DNA of 64,000 bases from Rhodococcus sovatensis (GCF_037327425.1 NZ_CP147846.1:1364001-1428000), one strand, 5' to 3'; shown: positions 26,565 through 35,275, numbered from the stretch's first letter. Translations and numbers: made by a program. The notes: generated from the sequence alone by a model not told the origin.

Positions 26565-26825
26565 ACCTAATGTTCATTCCACAAAACGCTTTTTCCCAGG
26601 TTTGAATAAGCCCCTGAAATAGCGAATTCGCATGTGCATACAAACCGAGCTGCCGTGTATCGAACGGGTCGGCCGCGGGCTGTTGAAGGCTGAGCTGTGG
26701 AGCGCTTTCGGTCGAGCTGGGCGTGGGGGTGTGGCGGTCGGCACCGGTCCGGAGGTCTCGTTCCGCATCCGACTGGATATATAGAAACGGTCGGTATCGA
26801 ATCTGTCAAGTGGTAGAGTATTTCT

Positions 26826-27407
26826 GTGACAGAACCGCACAAAGGAGGTCGCCCAAGAAGCGACGCGACCCGGCATGCAATCCTCTCGGCGGCCTACGAC
26901 GAGCTCCAAGCCGTCGGGTTCCGCGCCATCGCAATGGAGCGGATCGCCAGAAGAGCCGGGTCGAGTAAAACGACGTTGTACCGCTGGTGGCCATCAAAAG
27001 CAGCGATTCTGCTCGAGGCGGTCAACGAGCGATCCGATCGGTACCCGGGCTTCGACGACACCGGTGACGTTTACGTCGACCTCCTCGAAGAGATTCGAGG
27101 CGTCATCAAGTTCTATCTCTCGGACTCCGGTGCCGCAATGCTGGACTTGGTAGCAGAAAGTCGATTCGACCCTGACCTCGCCAGTGCGATACGTGACGAC
27201 TTCATCGCACATCGAAGGGCGGCGACCCGCGTCACCTGGAAACGTGGAGTCGCACGTGGACAGATCCGGGCTGACGTCGATGTCGAGGTAGTCATGGACG
27301 CACTCTGGGGTTCGCTGTATTACAAATTGCTTGTCTCACACAATCCCCCCGACATGGGATTCGCCGACCAGCTCATGAACACATTTTGGCCTGCGATCAC
27401 CGGATGA
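26826..27407 (+). CDS. TetR-family regulator, divergent from the nine-gene operon
   Basis: A 193-residue TetR/AcrR regulator. The helix-turn-helix is in AMERIARRAGSSKTTLYRWWPSKAAIL; the C-terminal domain (VMDALWGSLYYKLLVSHNPP) is of the TetR_C_16/AcrR-16-like type. GTG start at 26826 with TAGAGT as a possible -10 seven bases upstream, so the mRNA may be leaderless. Its place opposite the cupin operon, with palindromes between, makes it the likely repressor of that operon. Confidence 0.85.
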   Translation: MTEPHKGGRPRSDATRHAILSAAYDELQAVGFRAIAMERIARRAGSSKTTLYRWWPSKAAILLEAVNERSDRYPGFDDTGDVYVDLLEEIRGVIKFYLSDSGAAMLDLVAESRFDPDLASAIRDDFIAHRRAATRVTWKRGVARGQIRADVDVEVVMDALWGSLYYKLLVSHNPPDMGFADQLMNTFWPAITG

Positions 27408-27782
27408 AACTACACAGGATGAGTCCGCATGGAACGACCGCGAGAGCGGTCACTGCGGACATAGACCATCGCCACCACATCGAGGGATCGAGCTTCGGGG
27501 TGTCAGTCGCCGGCGGCATCGGCGTCACATCGCCCTCTGGCCTCTTCGGAACGTTTCCTTGCATCAAAGCAATCTAGTCAGTTTGGTTTGAAGACTGACC
27601 GCAATGGCGGGTTGGCTCGTCGACGATGCGCCGCTGGTGTCATAAACGAAGGTTTCTGTCACCCCCCTTGGCGGTCGCATCGCATCAAAACCCGACCAGC
27701 CGAAATCCCGTGCCAAAAACGTAGGCGAAACCCTGCGCGCCAAAACCGCCCGAAAGCATGAGTTCTGGCAAGCTCGGACCCT
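27408..27782. other. Intergenic stretch before the resolvase gene
   Basis: No convincing gene. A 57-codon frame overlapping the TetR stop by ATGA (27404-27577) has no recognisable features. A 6-bp dyad GTCAGT...ACTGAC spans 27577-27599. The last ~180 bp before the resolvase could hold its recombination (res) site, but no paired subsite structure was clear by eye. Gene content changes here from chromosomal type to short plasmid-like genes. Confidence 0.4.
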
Positions 27783-28340
27783 GTGGGCCACAAATACGGA
27801 TACGCCAGGGTCTCGACCGCCGAACAGAACCTCGACCTCCAGAGCGACGCTCTCAGCGCCTTCGGCTGCGAACGCATCTTCACAGACACCGCAAGCGGAT
27901 CCACCACCACCCGCCCGGCACTGACCGAACTCCTCGACGTCCTACTGCCCGGCGACGTGCTCGCCGTCTGGCGACTCGACCGACTCGGCCGCAACCTCCC
28001 ACATCTCATCGAACTCATCGCAGACCTCAAAACCAGGGGAGTGGCCTTCGCATCGGTCACCGAACAAATCGACACCACCACCGCCGGCGGAGAACTCACC
28101 TTCCACATCTTCGGGGCCCTCGCCAGCTTCGAGCGACAACTACTCCGCGAACGCACACACGCAGGCCTCGCCGCAGCCCGCGAACGCGGAAAAGTAGGCG
28201 GCCGACCACCCGTGCTCACAGTCACCAAAAAGCGAGAAGCAACTCGAATGCGCAACCAGGGCAGATCAATCGGCGATATTGCAGACGTTGTCGGCGTCAG
28301 CAAACGCACCCTCTACAGACACTTCGAGAAGACGACCTAG
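27783..28340 (+). CDS. Serine recombinase (resolvase/invertase family)
   Basis: A 185-residue small serine recombinase: catalytic Ser in YGYARVSTAEQNLDLQ, arginines in WRLDRLGRNLPHLIELI, the E-helix (FHIFGALASFERQLLRERT) and a C-terminal helix-turn-helix (SIGDIADVVGVSKRTLYRHF). Such enzymes resolve plasmid multimers or cointegrates, or invert segments. GTG start. It opens the run of accessory genes to 35.7 kb and suggests a plasmid or transposon origin. Confidence 0.88.
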   Translation: MGHKYGYARVSTAEQNLDLQSDALSAFGCERIFTDTASGSTTTRPALTELLDVLLPGDVLAVWRLDRLGRNLPHLIELIADLKTRGVAFASVTEQIDTTTAGGELTFHIFGALASFERQLLRERTHAGLAAARERGKVGGRPPVLTVTKKREATRMRNQGRSIGDIADVVGVSKRTLYRHFEKTT

Positions 28341-28382
28341 TGCGAGTCCCCGGTCGCGTCACGTCGCGTCGAGGCCGCCGTT

Positions 28383-29063
28383 TTGGTGGAACGATCAATT
28401 CCGCCCACGTCCGTTGATGAAGTACGAGAGGCTCGCCGAATGACCCGAAGCTGGATCGACAACAAGGTCGACGTATTCCTCGCCGAAGCCCACCCACTGG
28501 GCCTGACCGCACCACGCGCCGGCGTCGCCACGCTCATCGAACGCAGCGTCGAACGCGCAGCTCTCCTCACCGGAGTTACCGCCCGCACCGCACGCCAAGG
28601 CTTCACCGACGACCACGTCAGAGACCTGGTCAGAACCGCGGCCGAAGACCTCGCCGCGGAAGTCCCCGGCACACAGCTCGACGACCTACCCGCGACGCAC
28701 ACTGTGCCGGTAGCCCTGGCGGCACGCACCACCGCAGGCCTGGCTATCGTCACCGAGCTCGTCGCCTCCGCTGCCGGCCCGGACCGAGACGACCTCCTCG
28801 CAGGGCTCCGACAGAGCCTGTCGCTGATCACCACCTGGGGTGCACTGATCGAAGGCGCAACCGCAGCCCGGTCTGCACCGTCACCAACCGGCGCAGAAAA
28901 AGTAATCGAAGCACCAGAAGCATTGCTGCACCGAAGCATTCGCGAACTCGAACGCGGGCGCACGGCCCTTGCAGGCGGAACGGTTCCGCGCGACGGGGGA
29001 GACCCCATCGGGCTTGCTGCGGCACTCGGCAGCAACGCCGAAGACCTCACCGCCGAACTCTGA
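28383..29063 (+). CDS. Hypothetical protein
   Basis: Up to 226 residues, helical and Ala-rich, no membrane segment or catalytic motif seen. The region TLIERSVERAALLTGVTARTARQGF is weakly helix-turn-helix-like. Start uncertain: TTG 28383, GTG 28386 or ATG 28440 (M-T-R-S-W-I-D-N-K). It follows the resolvase gene closely on the same strand. Probably a mobile-element accessory protein; function not recognised. Confidence 0.6.
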   Translation: MVERSIPPTSVDEVREARRMTRSWIDNKVDVFLAEAHPLGLTAPRAGVATLIERSVERAALLTGVTARTARQGFTDDHVRDLVRTAAEDLAAEVPGTQLDDLPATHTVPVALAARTTAGLAIVTELVASAAGPDRDDLLAGLRQSLSLITTWGALIEGATAARSAPSPTGAEKVIEAPEALLHRSIRELERGRTALAGGTVPRDGGDPIGLAAALGSNAEDLTAEL

Positions 29064-29158
29064 CCCCGGTCGAGCACACACGGGCAAGCACTGTTCTCGA
29101 TGCGACTCGGTCAGGCCGGCCCCGCCTATTGCTGGTGTGAATGCCATACGATGCGTGT

Positions 29159-29650
29159 ATGTCTCAATTCAGCTGGATTGACAGGCCCGTCCCAGCCGAA
29201 CTCGGAGCCGTCGCACACGGACCGAAAATCCTCGCCGAGGCTTCCGGATTCACCGTAGGTCTTCGGTACATCGTGGCCTATCGACTGGTGCTGGATCTGG
29301 CGATAGTCGTCTCTGCTCATGGACCGGAGTCGGCCGTATTGGCGTCTCAATTTACCTCACAACGAGCACAACCTGGTGAACCACTGACTTCTGCCCGACG
29401 CAAGGTCGGAGGACTCACTGCATGGTTGGTCTCACCCGAATTGCCCATGACACTGCGCGGGTCGAATCGAAACCCTCACACCGTGGACGGTCACTACATG
29501 CACGAATTCTCGTACGCGATCGACGGACGCCCAAGTGAGCAGAGCCTCGAAATCGAGTTGCGGTGGGACGACATCGGCGTAGGACCACTGCGAACAGTCG
29601 TGAATCTGCCGCCTGCGGCAGAACTCGATGCCTCGATAATTCGATTGTAG
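29159..29650 (+). CDS. Hypothetical protein
   Basis: A 163-residue soluble protein (M-S-Q-F-S-W-I-D start), beta-rich, with a repeated pattern of hydrophobic strands and a Trp-containing end (LRWDDIGVGPLRTVVNLPP). It resembles no family I know with certainty. No signal peptide. It converges on the LGFP gene. Confidence 0.55.
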   Translation: MSQFSWIDRPVPAELGAVAHGPKILAEASGFTVGLRYIVAYRLVLDLAIVVSAHGPESAVLASQFTSQRAQPGEPLTSARRKVGGLTAWLVSPELPMTLRGSNRNPHTVDGHYMHEFSYAIDGRPSEQSLEIELRWDDIGVGPLRTVVNLPPAAELDASIIRL

Positions 29651-29725
29651 CGCAACACCAATCGAAGGTGCGACCACTCCATGAAGCGGAGTGGACGCAC
29701 CCTCGTTAGCTAGTGGGAGTGATGG

Positions 29726-31456
29726 TCAGCTGGTACCACCGCCCGGCGGAATCGACGGGCACGGCTGCACATCGGCAGTGTCGATGTAGTCCGAATCCTC
29801 GCTTCCGTAGACACCCAGCGCATAAATCGTGGTGTGGTAATACGCGTCCACTTCACATCCTGCAGAACCAACCTGCTGGCGGTGTACCGTCCCCGCAACA
29901 TCGGCCGGATTGTCCGACAGATCGCTGTTGAGCTCGATCCATTCACTACTATTCGCGTACCGCATCCACAGCGACGTCTCCTGCTCCCAAATATACGGCG
30001 CATCGGTGCACCAGGCCGCGCCGTTGGCGAGCACAACACTGACAGAACCCGGGCCGGGCTGCCAGTAGGGCTCGTCCGCATAAATGCTGCAGATAATGTC
30101 GTCTTCGATTGCTTGCCTTGCATTGGGGTCGGTCACGGAAGCGGGCGGCGGGTCGGTCGACGGACTCACCGTCAAACTCCAATCCGGACTCCAGTCAATA
30201 GGGCCGTTCTGAAAGTCCTGTCGCACGACGCCGTTACCCAACGGGTACTCGTCGCTGGTCGGATACCCATATCGCCCGGTTTCGTAGCCGTAGTTGCTCC
30301 AGACCGGATAGATACCGCCGGCCACGGGATGGGCACCGGTGGACGGGGACCAGTAAATGACGCCCCTCTCGAAGCGGTCCATCTGTCCTTGGCCGTCAGG
30401 AAGCGGAGCTTGATCCTGTGTGGGATACCCGAGCAGAGTTCCTGCCGGCTCGAGACCACCCAGCGCGTTGTACTTGTCACGGATCGGCCCGTTGGGAAGA
30501 GCGGAACCGATCGCGTTCTGGAATGCGACGTAAATGACGCCATCCTGGAATTCTTGACGACGTCCGCCGTCAGGCAGCACAATCTCGTCGGTGGTGGGGT
30601 AGTGGAGCCACCCAGCTTCGTACCCGTGGATCCCCCACCGATTGAGGAAACTGTTCACCACCGGATGAGCACCGGTAGCCGCAGACCAATAAATAGGCCC
30701 GTTCACAAACGTATTCCTGCGCCCAAACCCGTCGGGATTCACCAATTCATCGGACGTAGGCCACAACAAGAAACTGTTCTGCGCTCCAAGGGAATTGTAC
30801 TTGTCCCTGATCGCTCCGCAAACCCAGTTCGAGGAAGGCCAATACTGCTGGCAATCGGCGGCAGCGCGTGAAGTCGCGTTACGTGCCTGCAGCTCGGCCT
30901 CACGCACCTCCGCCTGGTCGGCTTGCTCCTTGGTGAAGCCCTCGGGAAGTTCCTCACGATCAGAACGCATCTGGCCGGGAATGATTGTGCTGTTCGGGTT
31001 TTCGGTAGGTAGACCCGTGTACGGAATCTTCGAGACGGCCGTACTGGTCGGCGTTGGTTCGGCAGGCGCACTCTCCGATGCGGGAGCAGGAATCTCTTGT
31101 GCTGGAGTCGGCGTAGCAGCCGGGGGCGTCGACGAAATCGGAGCCTGCGGAGCCGGAACCGTCTCACAAGCTTGCGGTGCCACCGTCGTCGTCGGCGTGA
31201 CCGCAGTGGTCGTCGGAACGACTGGCGTCGTAGTCGACGATGTTGTGGGGGCGGCGCAAGGATCTTCCGGGGCACGTTCTGCTGCTGTCGAATCGGCTGG
31301 TGCGGCGGGTGCCGGCACCTCCGGCGTCGTCGTTATCGGTTGTGCCACCGCGCCCGCAGTTCCGGAAAGCATCATCACCGCCACGGCCCCGGCGGTGAAC
31401 CATGATCGTGCTATTCGACGGTGGTCTGGTGGCCGTGCTGTTTTTGTCGAAACCAT
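29726..31456 (-). CDS. Secreted LGFP-repeat protein
   Basis: A 576-residue exported protein. Residues 1-40 form a signal peptide (basic start, then FTAGAVAVMMLSGTAGAVAQ); a Pro/Thr/Ala-rich linker follows to about residue 150. At roughly 200-430 there are four LGFP repeats recognised by W/Y-G-Y-P/WPTSDE-type cores (LWPTSDE, LHYPTTDE, LGYPTQDQ, YGYPTSDE). The C-terminal ~130 residues hold Cys pairs and no known enzyme motif. LGFP repeats bind or anchor to the mycolyl-arabinogalactan cell wall. ATG at 31456 chosen because the signal peptide begins there (AGAGG upstream). Confidence 0.85.
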   Translation of the reverse strand: MVSTKTARPPDHRRIARSWFTAGAVAVMMLSGTAGAVAQPITTTPEVPAPAAPADSTAAERAPEDPCAAPTTSSTTTPVVPTTTAVTPTTTVAPQACETVPAPQAPISSTPPAATPTPAQEIPAPASESAPAEPTPTSTAVSKIPYTGLPTENPNSTIIPGQMRSDREELPEGFTKEQADQAEVREAELQARNATSRAAADCQQYWPSSNWVCGAIRDKYNSLGAQNSFLLWPTSDELVNPDGFGRRNTFVNGPIYWSAATGAHPVVNSFLNRWGIHGYEAGWLHYPTTDEIVLPDGGRRQEFQDGVIYVAFQNAIGSALPNGPIRDKYNALGGLEPAGTLLGYPTQDQAPLPDGQGQMDRFERGVIYWSPSTGAHPVAGGIYPVWSNYGYETGRYGYPTSDEYPLGNGVVRQDFQNGPIDWSPDWSLTVSPSTDPPPASVTDPNARQAIEDDIICSIYADEPYWQPGPGSVSVVLANGAAWCTDAPYIWEQETSLWMRYANSSEWIELNSDLSDNPADVAGTVHRQQVGSAGCEVDAYYHTTIYALGVYGSEDSDYIDTADVQPCPSIPPGGGTS

Positions 31457-32145
31457 ATGGGATTCCTCTTCTTCGAGCGCGGTGCCCCGATCGGGCCGCT
31501 GCATGCATCCTGACCCACATTCCGTTGCTTCGCACAGGCAAGGGCGAAGATTCAACACCAATACAAACCAGTCAGTCCCTTTCCCTTCAGGCAGCCGACG
31601 CGATGCCCATTTGCGGTGCGCAAACGGTCGGATAGTCCATGCCGGAGCTATGAAATCCACTCAGCGACAATCTGGTTCAAAATCCAATTACACCGAGAGG
31701 CCGTGCTGCCGCGACACCGAGCCGGGCCAATCTCCGTCGCTCCCGCACAATCACCCCGTGAACTCCACGGGGGGAGGTGGACACGCCGCCGGCGTCGACA
31801 AGCTGTCGTGCATTCCGCCTGCCGGCGGTACCGGCCGCCCTGCGGGCGTCCACCGAACCGAACTCCGCTGCGCTCCGCACTGTGAACGGCATCGTTCTTT
31901 CGGGCATCTGGCTCCTGGCGAGTCTGCGTCACCCGTGCCCGTCTTACCTACCCCCGACTCCGCTGCGCTCCGGCCCTGCGGGCGCCGAGAACTTTTCACA
32001 GCGCCTTCGGCTGAAAACTTTCACGGCTCGGGGGCAGGACACCGGTCCCGTGCGCCGCCTACTCTCCCCACGCCAGATGACGGCGAAAGAACGCGGGGGA
32101 GGGCGCAGACCGATCCGACACGAGTTCCGAAGGGCAGCAACAGTT
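31457..32145. other. 689-bp intergenic region with repeat unit 1
   Basis: No gene seen. The first part is the promoter region of the LGFP gene; 31804-32035 is the first copy of the island repeat (separate entry); the remainder leads to the small gene at 32146. Confidence 0.6.
31804..32035. repeat. Island repeat, copy 1
   Basis: A ~230-bp unit with a conserved left block (CATTCCGCCTG, CCCTGCGGGCGTC, then CTCCGCTGCGCTCCG), a middle with CACCCGTG, and a right block (CTCCGCTGCGCTCCGG, then CGGCTGAAAACTTTC). The palindromic GC cores can form hairpins. Related units are at 33110-33335 and 35276-35465. Confidence 0.7.
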
Positions 32146-32478
32146 ATGACCGAGAACACCGAGACTGAGGCCAAGACCGTGAGCAACATCGACGTCGACG
32201 ACTACTGGACCACCTACGACAAAGCGCTCGACGCAGCCGCGACGTGCCGGAGTGTCGAATCCCTGATCGACACCCTGCGCCGCTACTACCCGCCCTCGTC
32301 CGGAGCCGCGTTCTTCCCCAACGGGGCCGACCGCGACCTACTCGGCACACTCACCGAGGCCGGACACTTCGATACCGTCTGGGTGCGGGCCGACTACCAC
32401 TTCGCGCTCCGCGACGGCCGCGGAGACGGATTCACCTACATCGAAGGCGACATCGTCCGCGGAACCTCACGGCCTTGA
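32146..32478 (+). CDS. Hypothetical small protein
   Basis: A 110-residue acidic protein; the core VDDYWTTYDKALDAAATCRSVESLIDTLRRYYPP is helical, and the end (WVRADYHFALRDGRGDGFTYIEGDI) looks like beta strands. ATG at 32146; GTG at 32179 is an alternative. First of three small same-strand genes ending at a clear terminator, just after a repeat copy. Unknown function, plasmid-type gene. Confidence 0.6.
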   Translation: MTENTETEAKTVSNIDVDDYWTTYDKALDAAATCRSVESLIDTLRRYYPPSSGAAFFPNGADRDLLGTLTEAGHFDTVWVRADYHFALRDGRGDGFTYIEGDIVRGTSRP

Positions 32479-32544
32479 CCACCCGCCCCGGTGCCTGACA
32501 GCACCGGGGCAACCAACCCTCACCACCTGGAAGGAACGCCCCTG

Positions 32545-32874
32545 ATGCCCGCTCAAGCATGGGTCACTCTGATCGTCGGCGTATTCGCCGTCGTCGGAGT
32601 CGCCCTGACCGTCCGCCAACGCACCGTGGCCGACAAACGCGCCCAAGCCTGGCAACGGATCACCTGGTGCCTCGAACGCACCACCAGTTCGGACTCCGAT
32701 GAGGTCGAACTCGGTTGGGACATGTACATCCCCGTCACCGATTCACCACTGATCACCGCGACCGAGCGCGGAGTGCTCGTCGCAGTGGCCGAACGATCGG
32801 CCCGGCGTGCACTGGCGCATCCGCCCGAAACCGAGGACACTGACAACCAGAACGAGCAGGAGGACCCACGATGA
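32545..32874 (+). CDS. Hypothetical single-span membrane protein
   Basis: A 109-residue protein with one N-terminal transmembrane segment (AWVTLIVGVFAVVGVALTV) followed by a basic cytoplasmic part and an acidic tail. ATG at 32545 with AAGGAA upstream. The stop overlaps the start of the next short gene (ATGA). It could anchor a complex at the membrane; no family recognised. Confidence 0.65.
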   Translation: MPAQAWVTLIVGVFAVVGVALTVRQRTVADKRAQAWQRITWCLERTTSSDSDEVELGWDMYIPVTDSPLITATERGVLVAVAERSARRALAHPPETEDTDNQNEQEDPR

Positions 32875-33044
32875 CCACCACAGAAGCCCGGAAAGCATGG
32901 ACCCCGGACGAACGACGTAACGTCGCCGCCGCAGCAGCGCGCGCCTCCATCGCACTCCGCGAACGCGACGGTCTCGACGTCCCCCAGTGGATCCGCGACG
33001 CCGCAGCCGGGCGACCGACCACCCCACCAGCCGAACAGCCCTGA
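32871..33044 (+). CDS. 57-residue hypothetical protein
   Basis: A short gene starting with an ATG that overlaps the previous stop by ATGA, coding M-T-T-T-E-A-R-K-A-W... and ending G-R-P-T-T-P-P-A-E-Q-P. It is Ala/Arg-rich and helical with a Pro-rich tail, consistent with a small DNA- or partner-binding protein. A strong hairpin terminator follows 24 bp later. Support comes from coupling, codon composition and the terminator. Confidence 0.6.
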   Translation: MTTTEARKAWTPDERRNVAAAAARASIALRERDGLDVPQWIRDAAAGRPTTPPAEQP

Positions 33045-33068
33045 CACAGCTCCCGGCATAGACCCGAC

Positions 33069-33110
33069 AAGGCCCGCACCCCGACACCCTGGGATGCGGG
33101 CCTTCTCTTT
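33069..33110 (+). terminator. Rho-independent-type terminator
   Basis: Perfect 10-bp stem AAGGCCCGCA (33069-33078) / TGCGGGCCTT (33095-33104) followed by CTCTTT, just after the three-gene set 32146-33044. Confidence 0.8.
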
Positions 33111-33335
33111 CGTTGCACCCCTCAGACCGGCACCGAACCGGGCCACCCTGCGGGCGTCCACCGAATCGAACTCCGCTGCGCTCCGTCCTGTGAAGAGAAT
33201 TCTTGTTTCCCTTCTGGGCCTCCGATTTTGACCGGCGGTGACCTCCGCACAACCGCCGGCGTCCGCTGCGCTCCCGGCCCGAGGGCTCCGGAAACTTTTC
33301 CTAAAACGCCTGCGGCTGAAAACTTTCCGGCCCAC
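33110..33335. repeat. Island repeat, copy 2
   Basis: Second copy of the repeat, more diverged and shorter in the middle: CGTTGCA, CCACCCTGCGGGCGTCCACC, CTCCGCTGCGCTCCG, then the right block with CCGCTGCGCTCCCGG and CGGCTGAAAACTTTCC. It lies between a terminator and the gene at 33440. The intergenic region 33045-33439 holds no other gene. Confidence 0.65.
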
Positions 33336-33439
33336 CAATTGCACTCCGGCCCCCTCAAGCCGGTCCAACTCTCCCCTGCCAGAAGGGCAAAAAATTGGCG
33401 GGCCGCGAGGGTTCGTCACCGTCAGCAGGGGAGGCCGAC

Positions 33440-34048
33440 ATGGTCCGCAAGTACAGGCAAAAAGGAACACCGATCGACATCAGGGGCATGGAACGCAGAC
33501 GCGAAGCCGCGATGCGCGCAGCCGACGCCCACGCCGTGGTCACCCACACCACCGCCATGATCGCCGAGATCGCCACCATCGACGTGCGCGTCCTGCACGC
33601 CGGATCCAACACCGCCGAGCTGCACATCAACCTCGGCCCGTTCTTCCTGATCTTCCGCAACGCCGCCGCCGTCCACGGATTCATCTCCGCGTTCGCGTCC
33701 GTGCGTTCGCAGATGTTCGGCCTCAGCGGGAAAGTCGGCGCACCGCTTACCGTGCGCGACGAGTTCGCGATGGCCACCCTGGCCGTGGTCTACCTCGACA
33801 CCCCGAAGTACCACGTCGAGAACGTCCAGCGCTACAGCGAAGTCCAACGCCGCCCCATCCACTGGGTCGAACTCACCATGGGACCGGTGACCTGGCGCAT
33901 CGTCGACCACGACAGCTACGACACGCTGATGGACGAGTTCCGCAAACTGCACCGCGTCTCGGTCGGTGCGTTCCCTGACGGTGGCCGCTACCGCCGTGAC
34001 CCGACCAAGGTCCTCGACGCCTTCGACGAGGCCGAGAGCGACGCCTGA
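33440..34048 (+). CDS. Hypothetical protein
   Basis: A 202-residue protein, start M-V-R-K-Y-R-Q-K with a basic N-terminus. A helical part (REAAMRAADAHAVVTHTTAMIAEIATIDVRV) precedes a beta-rich part (AELHINLGPFFLIFRN, PIHWVELTMGPVTWRIVDHDSYDTLMDEF). No family recognised. It is followed by a long-stem hairpin at 34065. Plasmid-like context. Confidence 0.65.
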   Translation: MVRKYRQKGTPIDIRGMERRREAAMRAADAHAVVTHTTAMIAEIATIDVRVLHAGSNTAELHINLGPFFLIFRNAAAVHGFISAFASVRSQMFGLSGKVGAPLTVRDEFAMATLAVVYLDTPKYHVENVQRYSEVQRRPIHWVELTMGPVTWRIVDHDSYDTLMDEFRKLHRVSVGAFPDGGRYRRDPTKVLDAFDEAESDA

Positions 34049-34064
34049 CCCCCCGACCCAATTA

Positions 34065-34108
34065 CGCCGATCGGCCCGTACCTTCCGCCAGGTCCGGGCC
34101 GATCGGCG
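34065..34108 (+). terminator. Long-stem hairpin after the 33440 gene
   Basis: A perfect 14-bp stem, CGCCGATCGGCCCG (34065-34078) with its complement at 34095-34108, and a 16-nt loop. There is no U-tract, as is common for actinobacterial terminators. Confidence 0.7.
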
Positions 34109-34232
34109 TGTGTCCACAGGGCAACTCCTCTATCCACAGGTTCACCGAAACCCCAGGACATGGGGCCGCTCGCTTCGCTCGCGGCGCAACACTGATCCCA
34201 CCCCGACCGTTCTCGACGAAAGGATCAACCCC

Positions 34233-34550
34233 GTGATCACCTGGACCCTCACCACCACCGTTTTCGACCGCCGCCCGGTTCTCACCGCAGCAGGAAGTGA
34301 ACTCATCCGCACCGACGCCGTCGACGCGGCAGCGAACGCGACCCGCTCGGCGCTGATGGACGCCAGAACCAATGTCGCCGCGGGGACCGGTCCTGTGTAC
34401 ACCATTGCCATCGATCACCAGACCGCCCTCACGATCGGCACCGGCGGCACCCGCAGCGGCGAGCTCGTCCTCGACGACGCACTCGACGCCATCGAAGCAT
34501 TCGAGCATCACCAGACAGGGGTCGTCCGAGCTCCACTCGACTTCTTGTGA
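34233..34550 (+). CDS. Hypothetical protein
   Basis: A 105-residue protein starting at GTG 34233 with AAGGA eight bases upstream. It has a beta-alpha pattern: ITWTLTTTVFDRRPVL, a long helix (AVDAAANATRSALMDARTN) and ALTIGTGGTRSGELVLDDALDAIEAF. Unknown function. Between it and the previous hairpin there is a short GC palindrome (CCGCTCGCTTCGCTCGCGG, about 34164-34182). Confidence 0.6.
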   Translation: MITWTLTTTVFDRRPVLTAAGSELIRTDAVDAAANATRSALMDARTNVAAGTGPVYTIAIDHQTALTIGTGGTRSGELVLDDALDAIEAFEHHQTGVVRAPLDFL

Positions 34551-34619
34551 CAGCACCAAGACACACGCGAGCACCGAAAGCGTTGTTACGCAGAGACTGT
34601 GTCGGTACCGACCGTCATA

Positions 34620-34835
34620 ATGCCCACCATGCGAATACGCACCACCTACGGCCCGCCTCTACCCGGCGAACTCGCCGCACAGCTCGCACGAGCGATCGCT
34701 CTCGCCGAGATCGTCGGTGCACAGCACCGCCGCGCCGACGACAACGCCGACACAGGGCAGCCAACGAGCGCTCATCGCGCGGCAATGAGACCGAACATGC
34801 GCGTCGAGCTCATTGCCGCACGGCGATGTCGCTAG
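34620..34835 (+). CDS. Hypothetical small protein
   Basis: About 71 residues (M-P-T-M-R-I-R-T-T-Y-G), with a helix PGELAAQLARAIALAEIVGAQHRRA and a basic end. No motif recognised. The coding probability is moderate; it ends only a few bases before the stop of a convergent gene. Confidence 0.4.
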   Translation: MPTMRIRTTYGPPLPGELAAQLARAIALAEIVGAQHRRADDNADTGQPTSAHRAAMRPNMRVELIAARRCR

Positions 34836-34838
34836 GGC

Positions 34839-35156
34839 CTATGCCGGTAGGCGCAGGCCTGCTGAGAGTCCACCGCTGGGTTTGCCGTTGGAATTGTGCG
34901 TCAGCCGCCGCGGCAACCCACACGCGATCGCGTACTCCACGATGTCCATTCCAGGATCCTGGAGCAGCAGCACCTGCGCTGTCACCATCACCACGTTCCA
35001 CCGCACCCGATCGGCGTCCTCGCCCGGTAGCACCTTCTCGGTCTGCTTGGTGTCCGTCGAGCGCTGATGACCAGCGCGATCGAGGCGATACGGCGCATCC
35101 GACCAATCATGGCCGGCGATCTCTGCGGCCATCTCTTGCGCAGCACGACTGAGCAT
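34839..35156 (-). CDS. Hypothetical protein
   Basis: A 105-residue protein: an acidic N-terminal helix (RAAQEMAAEIAGHDW), then GEDADRVRWNVVMVTAQVLLLQDPGMDIVEYAIACGLPRR. It is the only short minus-strand gene in this part of the island apart from the LGFP gene. No family recognised; convergent with the preceding small gene. Confidence 0.5.
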   Translation of the reverse strand: MLSRAAQEMAAEIAGHDWSDAPYRLDRAGHQRSTDTKQTEKVLPGEDADRVRWNVVMVTAQVLLLQDPGMDIVEYAIACGLPRRLTHNSNGKPSGGLSAGLRLPA

Positions 35157-35275
35157 TTTCTACCTCCAACAGGTATCCGTCGCCTCTTCCCGTCGAAGAG
35201 GACCACCTCGAACGGTACTCCGAAAGCCGACTCGAAGCGCGCCGCCGCCGAGTGCCCGACCCCGGTGACGGCGCG

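Noticed and set aside
27404..27577. 57-codon frame coupled to the TetR stop by ATGA
   Set aside because: The overlap is suggestive but the peptide has no features and the region is otherwise non-coding; kept only as a remark.
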